Shown here piece by piece: positions 1-8,166 of a stretch of 64,000 bases of DNA. The stretch spans positions 159,941-223,940 of the forward strand of contig NZ_JPKG01000019.1 of NCBI RefSeq assembly GCF_000735605.1, written 5' to 3'. This DNA comes from Allobosea sp. LC85. Its GTDB lineage: Bacteria; Pseudomonadota; Alphaproteobacteria; Rhizobiales; Beijerinckiaceae. Each line of letters begins with the position of its first letter. The first letter of the stretch is position 1. Both the position numbers and the translations under genes were made by a program. A model generated the notes under the pieces. The model searched no databases, was not told the origin of the DNA, and worked only from the letters and a program-made list of their open reading frames with translations.

Positions 1-469
1 GCCGGTCGAACTCCCATGACGGCGCACCGCCCAGGATCGCATGCCGGCGCAACAGCTCGGCCGGCTTCTGACAGAAGCGCGGCCGGCCATCGCGCCCGGC
101 AGCGCTGACACGCGGCATGGCGCGCCGCACCGCATCCTGCGTCTCGACCGGCGAGAGGCCGAGGCCGGCAAGCGGCGACCAACCATCAGGTACATCCAGT
201 TCCATGGCCGCGAGCTCGCTCACCGCCGCATGCAGCGTCAGCGCATCGGGATGCGGCGGCGCGCCATAGGATGCCGGCAAGGGCACCACGCCAAAGCTGT
301 TGATCCGGCCATCGTTGACCAGATCGGCCATCAGCTCGCCCTGCCGCGACACCGCATCCCAGCCGCCAGCGCTGGGGACCACCCAATCCCCGCCGCCCGA
401 CGTCTCCGCCTTTGGCAGCTCGTCCCGATAGGCCCAGGCCAGGAAGGCCTCGATACCGATCCTTTTCAT
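1..469 (-). CDS. Hypothetical phage-element protein (C-terminus beyond window)
   Basis: An open frame runs leftward from an ATG at 467-469 to the window edge without a stop, giving at least 156 residues beginning MKRIGIEAFLAWAYRDELPK. It has ordinary high-GC codon use and reads as a folded soluble protein with no signal peptide or membrane segment. I do not recognise a domain. It lies downstream of the primase-helicase on the same strand, separated by a repeat-bearing gap, so it is probably the next early gene of the element. A plus-strand frame over the same bases is treated as its shadow. Confidence 0.6.
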   Translation of the reverse strand, partial: MKRIGIEAFLAWAYRDELPKAETSGGGDWVVPSAGGWDAVSRQGELMADLVNDGRINSFGVVPLPASYGAPPHPDALTLHAAVSELAAMELDVPDGWSPLAGLGLSPVETQDAVRRAMPRVSAAGRDGRPRFCQKPAELLRRHAILGGAPSWEFDR

Positions 470-822
470 CACCTTCCGCCTTTCATGGGAGGCTAGGGAG
501 GCAAGCCACCCGGACAATCGCTTGCCTCCCGAAACCCGAAAACCCGTAACTCTCTGTATCTACTTATCTATTTCACTCGTTTGGGAGTGTAGGGAGGATA
601 GGGAGGGTAAAAGGCTATGACGCTATGGACGCTGCACCGCTCAGCCATTGCGCAGAGCCCCCATCACCCCCTGAATACGCGCGTGCGGTCATGCACCTGT
701 ACCCTCCCTAGGCTCCCTAACCTCCCGCGCCACCGCCAAGTCTTTGATTTTAGCCGCTATTCCCCGCGCCCCTTCATGGGAGGCAAGCCGGGAGGGCAAC
801 CGCTACCCTCCCTAGCCTCCCG
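470..822. repeat. TAGGGAGG direct and inverted repeats in the gap behind the primase-helicase
   Basis: This 353-base gap has no convincing gene but repeats a GGGAGG / TAGGGAGG word many times: 487-507 (GGGAGGCTAGGGAGGCAAGC), 590-609, 701-726 and 805-821 (the last two on the opposite strand), and 778-796. Copies occur in pairs 8 to 9 bases apart. Bases 496-505 and 521-530 also form a perfect 10-base inverted repeat around a 15-base loop. Iteron-like repeats next to a replication gene can mark an origin. That role is inference. Confidence 0.5.
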
Positions 823-2616
823 TCAGTCGTCGTCGCGGGTGCGAGAGGGAGCGCGCGGCTCGGGTTGCTGCGGCCGGTATTCGGACTTCACCTGGACGCC
901 GACATAGATCGAGGAGGAGGCCTTGCCCTTCTCAAACCCGAAATCATGGGCGGTCTTGACCATCCGGCGCGTGAAGGTCTCGCGCTTCACCGGCGTTCGC
1001 GCAGCGCGCTGACACCAAACGAGGAACGCGTCGAACAGGGCGCCGGTGAGCTCGCTGTCGGCCGCATCCTTTGTCACCGTCAGGGCCTCGCGGACGAAGG
1101 CGCCCATCAGGTCGCTTTCGTCGCGATACTCCTGCGATGCCGCCGTGATCCCGGCGGGTGGGTCGAGGGCCCCGCGCATCAGGAAATCGGAAAGGCCCTC
1201 GAGCAGCCGGTTGAGGATGCCGGAGCGCTCGGTCCAGAGCTTCTCCGGCAGCTTCTTGTCGACCTCGTCCTTCGGGATCTGGACGTCGAAGGGGATCAGC
1301 ACGACGCGGCGCCAGATGCCGTCGTCATTGCCCCTGATCACCGGCTTGCGGTTGGCCGAGATCGCCAGCTTGAACTTGGGATAAACCTCATTGAACTCAT
1401 GATTGAGCCGGCGCACCAGGATCGGCTCGCCCGAGGTCAGGGACTTGATCAGCGATTCATCGAAGGCCATGCCTTCTTTCGGCTCGGCAGCGCGCACCAG
1501 GCGGGCGCCGGGCGTCCGGACAAGGTCCGGCGTCGCCTCGGCGCCCTTGCGGCGATCCTCGCCGGTGAGGGTGGCGATCGGCAGCGACGTCGCATAGTCG
1601 CCCATCAGCCGCGAGACGATATCGACCAGGGTCGACTTGCCGTTGCGCCCCTCGCCATGCATCAGGACGAAGACTTGCTCAGTGGTCAGCGCGGTCAACG
1701 CATAGCCGAGATAGCGGAGCATGTAGTTCCGGATCTCGGCCGAGGGCAGGATCTTCGCGAGGAAAGCATCGAAAATCGGGCACTTCGCGTCCTTGGCGTA
1801 GGCCACGGGCGCGAGCTTGCAGATCCAGTCCTCGCGCTGGTGCGGACTGAGCTCGATCGAGACGGAGCGCCGAAACCGCGGATTATCCGGATCCGATTCC
1901 TCGTCCTCCTGCTCATCGATTTCAACGCGCAGGGTCCCGTTCTCGAGGTTGAGCGCGAGCGCGTCGACATCGAACGCGGCGAGCGGTTTGGAGAGATAGC
2001 CGCAGGCCTGCTTCAGCATGCCGTCGATCTTGCCGGTGTTGCAGCTTGAATTGGCGAAGCGCCGGCGCTGGGCCCGCCTGCCGGCGATCGCCTTGCGCGC
2101 TCGCGAAGCCGCGGCGATATCGCGGTTTAGCTTGGCGAGCGCCGCCTTCTGGCTTTCCGTCAGATCGTCAGTGCCGATCGACTCCTTTTCGATCTCGGCC
2201 TCTTCGCCGGCAGCGATCGCCGCAGCCTCGTTCGGCGTCGGACTGATCAGGTGCGCCTCGAGCGCGATCGCCTCGACCGTTTCATGCGCCAACGGGGTGA
2301 CATGGACGCCGTCAATATCCTCGATCCAGCGACGGCCGTCATAGACGTGGTAGCCGACATTCTGGATGTGGACGAGCTGATGCCCGTAGCGGAAGCGCAG
2401 CCGGCGCGAGTTGCCGATATCGTGGCAACCCTGCGCCAGGCACTCGCGGATCAGCGCCCAGGCTTCAGGCGACAGCTCCGGCCGATCGCCTTCGCCATCA
2501 TCATGCGCCAAGTCGTCTTCGGGCTCAGCGGCGGGAGGTGCGGAGGAGACCACCGCTGCATTGGCGACCGCACCGAGGATCGGATCATCCGGCATGGGTG
2601 CATCGGACGGCGTCAT
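823..2616 (-). CDS. Phage/plasmid primase-helicase, P4/D5 family
   Basis: This 597-residue protein carries the D5-type helix-rich region followed by a superfamily 3 helicase. The P-loop GEGRNGKST lies near residue 320. The sensor-like stretch with ISANRKPVIRG follows, and then IWRRVVLIPF, typical of the P4/D5 primase-helicase C-terminus. The N-terminal third contains an acidic patch and an Ala/Glu-rich helical stretch. It would unwind, and with the TOPRIM protein encoded upstream prime, replication of the element. The ATG at 2614-2616 is the first good start. The gene follows the TOPRIM gene on the same strand, but a rightward membrane-protein gene has been inserted between them. Confidence 0.9.
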   Translation of the reverse strand: MTPSDAPMPDDPILGAVANAAVVSSAPPAAEPEDDLAHDDGEGDRPELSPEAWALIRECLAQGCHDIGNSRRLRFRYGHQLVHIQNVGYHVYDGRRWIEDIDGVHVTPLAHETVEAIALEAHLISPTPNEAAAIAAGEEAEIEKESIGTDDLTESQKAALAKLNRDIAAASRARKAIAGRRAQRRRFANSSCNTGKIDGMLKQACGYLSKPLAAFDVDALALNLENGTLRVEIDEQEDEESDPDNPRFRRSVSIELSPHQREDWICKLAPVAYAKDAKCPIFDAFLAKILPSAEIRNYMLRYLGYALTALTTEQVFVLMHGEGRNGKSTLVDIVSRLMGDYATSLPIATLTGEDRRKGAEATPDLVRTPGARLVRAAEPKEGMAFDESLIKSLTSGEPILVRRLNHEFNEVYPKFKLAISANRKPVIRGNDDGIWRRVVLIPFDVQIPKDEVDKKLPEKLWTERSGILNRLLEGLSDFLMRGALDPPAGITAASQEYRDESDLMGAFVREALTVTKDAADSELTGALFDAFLVWCQRAARTPVKRETFTRRMVKTAHDFGFEKGKASSSIYVGVQVKSEYRPQQPEPRAPSRTRDDD

Positions 2617-2684
2617 GCGCTCACCGCCGTTGAATTCAGACCGGAGACACGTTGATAGTGTGCCGTCGCGCCGGGGGGCTGATT

Positions 2685-3464
2685 TTGGGCAAATGGAATT
2701 CGCCGGTGATCGGCTTCTTCGTGCTGATGACGCTCATTGTCATCATCGGCATCGTCGACGCTCTGGAGCCTGTATTTTGTGAGCCGGGCAAGCTCGCTCT
2801 CGCTGCGAAGCAACAGGACGTCGTCGTATTTCGGTGCTGGGAGTTCTGGTTGAACCGTTACCAGAGCCTGCTCGGCAACATCATAACCGCAGGCGTTGCG
2901 GGTGTTACTCTCTATTGGATCGCACAACAGCTTGTTGCTGCGAATCGACAAACCGCCATTGCCGCCGCCCAAGTGTTGCGCGCCAGAATGAGTGAAATCG
3001 ATATCGAGCGAACAGAGGTAATCACCTTCAGGAACTCTCTCGTCTCCGCTGAAAATGAAGCTCCAATAGGATATCAAAATATCGTCCGACTCAGGGACGA
3101 ACTCAGAGAGTTCGAGCGAATTCGAGAACAACTTTTCGAAGGTGCGATGAAGAATGGCGCACGACTTGGCGCGACCCCACTCGGAAGTGAGCAACATAAA
3201 CTCAGAACAAAAATTGACGACCATTGGGGGAGCATCACGACTCAGATAAATGCCATAATCTCTGAGCTTAACGGCGATCGTGATAGTGACGAATTGAATA
3301 GATATCATCTTGCCGTGCGGAATGAGGCTGAGATTATTCGATCTCTGCTCGACGATCTCGATTCTGTCCTTGAGGTCGCCTGGGTGATGACCGTTCGACA
3401 GTTGCGAACTTTCGAGGATGTTTCTGTGAATGGTAAGGTGCTGCCCGTTCGGCAGTGGGAGTGA
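2685..3464 (+). CDS. Two-TM membrane protein with cytoplasmic helical domain (moron-like)
   Basis: An open frame begins at a TTG at 2652. A TTG at 2685, seven bases after a G-rich Shine-Dalgarno-like stretch, is the likelier start and gives 259 residues. Two transmembrane helices sit near residues 5-27 and 65-85, and the remaining ~170 residues are charged and helical, probably coiled coil. No family was recognised. It is the only rightward gene in the leftward replication block, its stop lies 8 bases from that of the convergent TOPRIM gene, and its codons are clearly AT-richer than its neighbours. That is the profile of a phage moron, for which exclusion or defence is a common but here unproven role. 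Confidence 0.7.
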   Translation: MGKWNSPVIGFFVLMTLIVIIGIVDALEPVFCEPGKLALAAKQQDVVVFRCWEFWLNRYQSLLGNIITAGVAGVTLYWIAQQLVAANRQTAIAAAQVLRARMSEIDIERTEVITFRNSLVSAENEAPIGYQNIVRLRDELREFERIREQLFEGAMKNGARLGATPLGSEQHKLRTKIDDHWGSITTQINAIISELNGDRDSDELNRYHLAVRNEAEIIRSLLDDLDSVLEVAWVMTVRQLRTFEDVSVNGKVLPVRQWE

Positions 3465-3472
3465 GATCACCA

Positions 3473-4747
3473 TCATCTCGCCCGAACGCGCCGCATCCGC
3501 ATGTCGTTGAAATCGGACCCGTCATCCGGCCAGACGACGCGCACGGTGCGGCCGGGCATGGCCCAGCGTGCCGAGGCGCGGGCGACGGCGCATTCCACGG
3601 TGAAGCGATCGCTGTCGCCATCGGCGAGGATCAGCACATCGATGACCGTGTCGGGCAGCGCGATCGAGCGCGCAGGGTCGCCCTGGTCGGGCACCGGCCC
3701 GGGCACCCGCGGGGCATAGACCCGGCCGCGCCTATCGGTCTGCTTCCTGGTCGGATGCGGTACCGAGTTCACCGCCTTGCCGCCGAGGTTCGGGAGGTCG
3801 ACGCTCGACCAGAATTCGGTCTCGCTCAGTTCCTCGCCCGCCTCGAGCAGCGTCGCCCAGACGGAAAGCACCGTCTCGATCCCCTCGCCGATGACGATCC
3901 GGCTAACGCGCCCGCTCGGCGCCGGTACCAGGATCAGATGGCCGCCATTCTTCGAACCGCGCGAACGCTTCACGGCGAGTGCCTCGCCAGCGACCACGAA
4001 TTTGAGCTTGCCCTTCTCGCCCGCCGGCGCCGTGCCATTCGCAAGGCGCGGATCCAGCCAGGTCATGTGCAGCCCGCCAAAGCGGCTGTCATTGTCGGCG
4101 ATCGGCGAGAGCATCGCCGGCCCGGTGTGGACGATCTCACCACCCTTGCCCGGCGGATGGCGCAAGTGGATCTCGGGGTGGAAGCGCAGCTTCGCCCCGG
4201 CCGGGACAGCGGGAATGCCGCGATGTTGCAGATAGCGCTCGACCAGCGAGCCGGAAGCGGGCTTGCCATTGCGCCAGATCTCGCGGCAGCGCCGGCGCTC
4301 GTCCTCGCGAAACTGGTTGTTCAGCCGTTCGCCGTCCGCGCGAGCCTTGTCGGACTCGTCCTGCAGGCGCTGGCGCTCAGCCTCACGCGCCGCCTTTTCA
4401 TCTGGCGTTTCGACCTTGGCGGTGCGCCCGGGCTTCGGCTCGCCGGTCAGCCACTCGACAGCGACCAGGAACGAGCAATTCTGGACATAGCGGACGAGGC
4501 TGATCGCGTCGTACCCGCCCCGGCCTTCGCCGCGGCAGAACCACATGGATTCGGACGGTTTCACAGAGAACCGATCGACGCCGCGGCAGCGCGGGCATGG
4601 GCCGCTGATGTCACCGCGCGCTCGGTCAGTGGCCTTATCCGTCCCGCCCTTCGGCGCGAAGCCGAGCTTCAGCGCCGCATTCAACACGCTGACGCCCTTG
4701 GCCTTGTCGAGCCATGCCTCGAAGGCGGGATCGGGCAGCAGGCTCAC
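3473..4747 (-). CDS. TOPRIM-domain primase-like protein with zinc finger
   Basis: In this 424-residue protein, a CHC2-like zinc-binding stretch (CPRC near residue 50, then WFCRG) precedes a linker rich in charged helix. A TOPRIM fold follows, with the GEGIET motif near residue 280 and the DGDSD motif near residue 380. This matches phage DUF7146-type primase/helicase-associated proteins and suggests primer synthesis together with the D5-type helicase. The start is GTG (4745-4747), and its bases overlap the stop of the upstream gene as GTGA, so translation is probably coupled. Confidence 0.85.
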   Translation of the reverse strand: MSLLPDPAFEAWLDKAKGVSVLNAALKLGFAPKGGTDKATDRARGDISGPCPRCRGVDRFSVKPSESMWFCRGEGRGGYDAISLVRYVQNCSFLVAVEWLTGEPKPGRTAKVETPDEKAAREAERQRLQDESDKARADGERLNNQFREDERRRCREIWRNGKPASGSLVERYLQHRGIPAVPAGAKLRFHPEIHLRHPPGKGGEIVHTGPAMLSPIADNDSRFGGLHMTWLDPRLANGTAPAGEKGKLKFVVAGEALAVKRSRGSKNGGHLILVPAPSGRVSRIVIGEGIETVLSVWATLLEAGEELSETEFWSSVDLPNLGGKAVNSVPHPTRKQTDRRGRVYAPRVPGPVPDQGDPARSIALPDTVIDVLILADGDSDRFTVECAVARASARWAMPGRTVRVVWPDDGSDFNDMRMRRVRAR

Positions 4748-5409
4748 GCCGGCACCTCGCGCGCCGCCTGGTCGACCATGGCCCGGTTCGCGAATCCTTG
4801 ACGGGCCGCCTCGCGTTTGACCTCTTCCGCCGAAACGTCGCGATACTGGCCCTCCCGAGCACCGATCAGGTCGCCGAGCGCAAGGAAGTTCGTGCGCTGC
4901 GGATCATGCGAGAGCTCGGCTGCACGGTGCAACAGCGAGACGGCGCCCAGATTCAGGCCGGTTCCGTCCATCGCGAAGGCGCGGCGGATAATGGCCGCCT
5001 CGATCGACCGCTGCCGCGTCTCTGGATCGGATGCCAGACGCGAGGCCAACGGGGCTGCGACGCCGGGCAGATGCAGAAGCCCGGCCGAGATCGCGACCAG
5101 TGCCTTCTCGCTCAGCTTGGTGATGGCGCGGCGATAATCGGCCAGCGAACAGCCGAGCTCGTTCATGACCATCAACGGCGGGATGCGAGCGGGCGATTCC
5201 TCCGTGACGAGGGCGAGGATCCTGCCCGGCAGCGCCTCGGGATTGATCGGCGGCGCCGGTGGCAGCTCGCCGCGGCTGCGCAGGCGCCAGAGCAGGCGCG
5301 TGACATCCCGACGGCTGCAATCCAGCTGACGTGCGATCACGCCCGGATTGCTGTCCTTCCGGGCGAGCGCCAGGACGGCTTCGGTCAGTGTTGCGGTCGG
5401 CTCGCTCAC
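4744..5409 (-). CDS. Hypothetical protein with helix-turn-helix-like N-terminus
   Basis: This 221-residue soluble protein is mainly helical. Its first 50 residues (GVIARQLDCSRRDVTRLLWR) look like a winged or simple helix-turn-helix. The remainder is unrecognised. The start is GTG, sharing a GTGA overlap with the stop of the preceding gene, and its own stop overlaps the start of the TOPRIM gene. The run of overlaps implies one leftward early operon. A role in regulation or replication initiation is inferred from position only. Confidence 0.65.
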   Translation of the reverse strand: MSEPTATLTEAVLALARKDSNPGVIARQLDCSRRDVTRLLWRLRSRGELPPAPPINPEALPGRILALVTEESPARIPPLMVMNELGCSLADYRRAITKLSEKALVAISAGLLHLPGVAAPLASRLASDPETRQRSIEAAIIRRAFAMDGTGLNLGAVSLLHRAAELSHDPQRTNFLALGDLIGAREGQYRDVSAEEVKREAARQGFANRAMVDQAAREVPA

Positions 5410-5669
5410 GCGGCCCCTCCTTGTTCGAGCGCGGCGATGTCGAGGCCGAGCGCGAGGTCGGGCCGCTCCTTCAGCTTCAACGCGATGCGATAAGCGAGAC
5501 CGAGTGCGCGGGCCTGCCGGCGGACTTCGCCGACCATCTGGCGGCAGCCCTCGGCCGCACCGGGTGTCGCCGCCACGAACTCGATCTGGTTGATCGAGAA
5601 GATTTCGGTCTCGGCCGCGCTGAGCAGCCGGGCCGCAAGTTCGTCGAGATTGAGGGGCGCCTCACTCAT
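5406..5669 (-). CDS. Small hypothetical protein of the leftward early operon
   Basis: This 87-residue acidic helical protein has no recognised domain, signal peptide or membrane segment. It starts at ATG (5667-5669) in an ATGA overlap with the stop of gcrA, and its stop overlaps the GTG of the next gene. The tight coupling on both sides is the main reason to accept it as a real gene. Confidence 0.6.
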   Translation of the reverse strand: MSEAPLNLDELAARLLSAAETEIFSINQIEFVAATPGAAEGCRQMVGEVRRQARALGLAYRIALKLKERPDLALGLDIAALEQGGAA

Positions 5670-6199
5670 GCGAACGCCCCGTTCCGCCCGGTCCGCACGA
5701 ACCGGCTGCGGGCCGCGTCCATCTGTGCCGCATCAAGCTTGCGGCCCAGTCGCGGCTCATAAGCCAGCGCTGCGCAGGCCTTGCACCAGCGCTCGCCCTC
5801 GCTTCGCACCGGCTCGCCGCAATAGAGCCCGCCTCGCTCGGCGTTCGACCAGAGCGGCATGCGGCACTGTTTCGTCATGTCGAGGCCGACCAGGTCGACG
5901 GCATTCGGCCCGACCGGCTTCGGCCAGCCCTTGATCGTCGCCTCGACGACCGGTTCTGGCAGCGGCCTGATCACAGGCGCCCTGCGCGAAACCGGAACCG
6001 GTGTCGGCTTCGGAACGGCGCGCTTCGGCGGCGCAGCGATCGCGCCGGTCAGCTGAATGCCCAGCCGATGCGCCTTGCCGATCACGGCGCTGCGCGAAAC
6101 GCCGCCGAGCTGCTCGGCGATCAGCTGCGCCGACAGCCCATCGGCCGCGAGCTGCTTCAGCAAAGATACGCGGGCGTCGACCCAACCGAGATCAGTCAT
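5666..6199 (-). CDS. gcrA: GcrA-family cell cycle regulator, phage copy
   Basis: GcrA is an alphaproteobacterial sigma-70 cofactor that activates promoters bearing methylated GANTC sites. The N-terminus (MTDLGWVDARVSLLKQL, then LSAQLIAEQLGG and SRSAVIGKAHRLG) is the characteristic GcrA DNA-binding helix set. A proline-rich linker and a C-terminal zinc-like region with CRMPLW, YCGEP and WCKAC follow. The open frame extends upstream to 6289, but the family start is the ATG at 6197-6199, which overlaps the preceding stop at 6192 and gives 177 residues. A phage GcrA could tie element genes to the host CcrM methylation cycle. Two adjacent GATTC sites lie in the element's rightward promoter region. 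Confidence 0.85.
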   Translation of the reverse strand: MTDLGWVDARVSLLKQLAADGLSAQLIAEQLGGVSRSAVIGKAHRLGIQLTGAIAAPPKRAVPKPTPVPVSRRAPVIRPLPEPVVEATIKGWPKPVGPNAVDLVGLDMTKQCRMPLWSNAERGGLYCGEPVRSEGERWCKACAALAYEPRLGRKLDAAQMDAARSRFVRTGRNGAFA

Positions 6200-6671
6200 C
6201 GGCTGGTCCTCCGCGTGCGCAGAGCGCAGCCGACGACAGCCGGCCGGCCTCAACCGCCTTGGCCAGATCGGAGAGTTCCTTCGCGACAATCGCGGCGTCG
6301 GCCGGCGAGAAGCGGCCGTCGCGGCAACCCTCGATATAGGCCGACATCACGTCGCCCATCTCCGCGGAGATGCGCGAGATCGCGCGATGCGGACAGGACT
6401 CGTCGGCCGCCGGCGCCAGCGCAACCTGATGGGCGCTCCAGCCCAACAGCTCGATCTCGACCCGCGTCACCACCGGACGCCCGATATCCGCCTCGAGCTT
6501 CGCCTTGGCCCGCGCGCTGAGCAGATCGTCGCTCTCGATATTGGCGCAGCGTCCGATCTGGGCGCTCGACAACTCGGCAATCTCGGCGGCGCGAGCGATG
6601 CCGCCGCACATCTCGACCAGGTCGCGGTTCGCCGCCTTGACCCGAAAAAACCAGGCATCACGCTTGTTCAT
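6192..6671 (-). CDS. Putative phage regulatory protein
   Basis: This 159-residue soluble protein has an N-terminal helical region (GGIARAAEIAELSSAQIGR) resembling the DNA-binding part of phage CII-like or YdaS-like regulators, followed by more helices. The family is not certain. It starts at ATG (6669-6671) and overlaps the gcrA start by 8 bases. It lies just downstream of the Cro-like gene, where CII- or replication-control genes are usual in lambdoid layouts. Confidence 0.6.
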   Translation of the reverse strand: MNKRDAWFFRVKAANRDLVEMCGGIARAAEIAELSSAQIGRCANIESDDLLSARAKAKLEADIGRPVVTRVEIELLGWSAHQVALAPAADESCPHRAISRISAEMGDVMSAYIEGCRDGRFSPADAAIVAKELSDLAKAVEAGRLSSAALCARGGPADD

Positions 6672-6741
6672 TCAGCGCCTCATGCTGACCTAAGGAGAAA
6701 TCCGCCGCGCTTTTCTCGGCATCGCGGCCGGCCGGCTTGAG

Positions 6742-7026
6742 TTACGAAGGTTCGGAAGGCGCCGCTTCCAGCCCGCACGCGGGAGCTGAGACCGGGCTGG
6801 AGGGGACGTCATGGACCGGCAGGAAATCGTCCGCGGACAACGCGATGCCTTGCTCCCGAGCGTAGGAGAGCAACTGAACGTGATGGCCCTGGGGGACGCG
6901 CCCGTCAGTGCCGCCGAGGCTCCGTGGGCGCTTCCAATTGCTCACTCGGGTGCGATGCAGGCCCACGATCTCAGCGACCTTTTTCGGGCCACCGAGCTTG
7001 GCGATGATGCTTGATGCCGGTTCCAT
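6742..7026 (-). CDS. Cro/YdaS-like transcriptional regulator
   Basis: This 94-residue protein starts at the ATG at 7024-7026, and an upstream in-frame extension to 7077 would run through the operator. Residues 5-40 hold a helix-turn-helix (IIAKLGGPKKVAEIVGLHRT then RVSNW) of the Cro/YdaS type. It faces the CI-like repressor gene across 94 bases, the standard phage immunity switch. The proposed promoter places the transcription start at or next to the ATG, so the message may be leaderless. Confidence 0.75.
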   Translation of the reverse strand: MEPASSIIAKLGGPKKVAEIVGLHRTRVSNWKRPRSLGGTDGRVPQGHHVQLLSYAREQGIALSADDFLPVHDVPSSPVSAPACGLEAAPSEPS

Positions 7027-7033
7027 GAGCGGG

Positions 7034-7084
7034 AATGTAGCGTCTATCGCTACGTATGCAAGCGGTTTTGCTTCCAAACTGGAA
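7034..7084 (-). promoter_or_regulatory. Leftward early promoter with two palindromic operators (cro side)
   Basis: On the minus strand, TTGCAT (7061-7056) and TACATT (7039-7034) are separated by 16 bases. The spacer contains the palindrome GTAGCG-N5-CGCTAC (7037-7053), which just enters the -10 box. A second palindrome, TTCCA-N3-TGGAA, lies at 7072-7084, 10 bases beyond the -35. The same arrangement recurs at 8206-8257, which makes chance unlikely. I infer repressor binding at the spacer palindrome. Confidence 0.65.
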
Positions 7085-7120
7085 CACGACGCGCGTAGGG
7101 GCTCCCGCTATCGTCGCGCC

Positions 7121-7861
7121 ATGTTGAGCGAATGGCTACGAAACCTCTTGGAAACCAGTGGGATGAGCCAGGCCGAGCTGGCGCGACAACTCACGGAAGC
7201 TCTCGGCCGGTCGATCGATCGCGCCGCCATCAACAAGATGACGACCGGCAACAGAAAGATCTCCGGCGACGAGATGCTGGCGATCACGCGCATACTCAAA
7301 CCGGCGAGCAGCGAGCCTGCATCGCAGGCGTCTATCCGGGAGGGTTTGGCGACGAGTATCCCGATGCAGGTGCGCCCGGCATCCAGTGAACTCGCACCTT
7401 ACCGAATTGCGGGCAAAGTTGAGGCCGGAGCATTTCGCCCCCAGGAGGATCTTGGCGACTGGGACGAAGCGAAGGTCATTTATGACAAGCGGGATCCGAA
7501 ATACCCGGACGCCCGACACCTTTCGTTTGACGTAGACGGTGACAGCATGAATGCGCTGAAACCCCGCCCCATCCTATCGGGCGATCAGGTTTTAGCTGTT
7601 TCTTATGAGGATATTTCGGATCGCACGCCGATCCGCGACGGCATGGTTGTTGTCGTCGAGCGCTCTCGATACTCCGGCATGGAACGCGAGTGGTCGATTA
7701 AACAGATCGAACTCTATGCCGATCGCATTGAATTCCACCCGCGCTCAACTAATCCGCGGCATGAAGTGATCAAAGTACCTCGGGACAATACGGCGGACGA
7801 TGGTCAGAAGGTCGAGATCATCGCCCTCGTCCGCCGCGTCAGCAACGAATTGCCGGGCTAA
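7121..7861 (+). CDS. CI-like phage repressor, XRE helix-turn-helix plus S24 peptidase
   Basis: This 246-residue protein has an N-terminal XRE helix-turn-helix (residues 1-60, MSQAELARQL) followed by a LexA/S24 domain. An Ala-Gly cleavage-type site appears in KVEAGAF near residue 106, and the nucleophile motif GDSMNAL follows at about residue 140. The expected general-base lysine is not plain in the VVVVERSRYSG stretch; a lysine follows at IKQIE. It would keep the element silent and could be inactivated through RecA after DNA damage. The open frame extends upstream to 6908, but the ATG at 7121 is the start that leaves the operator region free. Its stop overlaps that of the convergent zinc-ribbon gene. 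Confidence 0.85.
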   Translation: MLSEWLRNLLETSGMSQAELARQLTEALGRSIDRAAINKMTTGNRKISGDEMLAITRILKPASSEPASQASIREGLATSIPMQVRPASSELAPYRIAGKVEAGAFRPQEDLGDWDEAKVIYDKRDPKYPDARHLSFDVDGDSMNALKPRPILSGDQVLAVSYEDISDRTPIRDGMVVVVERSRYSGMEREWSIKQIELYADRIEFHPRSTNPRHEVIKVPRDNTADDGQKVEIIALVRRVSNELPG

Positions 7862-8100
7862 GCGACTTCAAGCAATTCAGGCCGCACCATCGTGATGCCG
7901 ATGATCGTCCCGATCGCGCTGTCGCATTGAATGCACAGGAACCTTTGACGCTGCAGGAAGGCGCTGTCCGCCAGCTCCTCCGGAGTGGTTGGAGCATCGT
8001 CGACTGCCGGCACGTCCAAGCAAGACTCCAGGTTCCTCATGCAGTTCGGGCACCTGAGGTGGATCAGGAAACGGGCAGCAAATTCGGCGGGTTCAGGCAT
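7858..8100 (-). CDS. Small zinc-ribbon-like protein
   Basis: This 80-residue protein has two cysteine pairs (CPNC and CIQC) about 40 residues apart, consistent with a zinc ribbon. No specific family was recognised. A GTG at 8136 would extend it by 12 residues, but the ATG at 8098-8100 has a strong Shine-Dalgarno sequence (GGAGGTG) and is preferred. It is transcribed away from the rightward operon across the second operator region, so it is probably controlled by the same repressor. Confidence 0.65.
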   Translation of the reverse strand: MPEPAEFAARFLIHLRCPNCMRNLESCLDVPAVDDAPTTPEELADSAFLQRQRFLCIQCDSAIGTIIGITMVRPELLEVA

Positions 8101-8166
8101 AGTCACCTCCACTGAGACCGCGACAAGCTGACTCACCTATGAGAACGGAGCAAGAACAAAATTAAC

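Noticed and set aside
865..2049. A 394-codon open frame on the plus strand
   Set aside because: It is antisense to the primase-helicase, whose P-loop and other motifs are clear. Its translation is Arg/Gly/His-rich without any domain, as expected for a shadow frame in GC-rich DNA.
2613..3476. A 287-codon minus-strand open frame opposite the two-TM membrane gene
   Set aside because: The plus-strand reading gives two well-formed membrane helices and a plausible helical domain, whereas the minus reading has no recognisable structure. Both could not easily be coding; I chose the plus strand.
3455..4801. A 448-codon plus-strand open frame
   Set aside because: It lies opposite the TOPRIM gene, which has zinc-finger and TOPRIM motifs. 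The plus translation is a low-complexity shadow.
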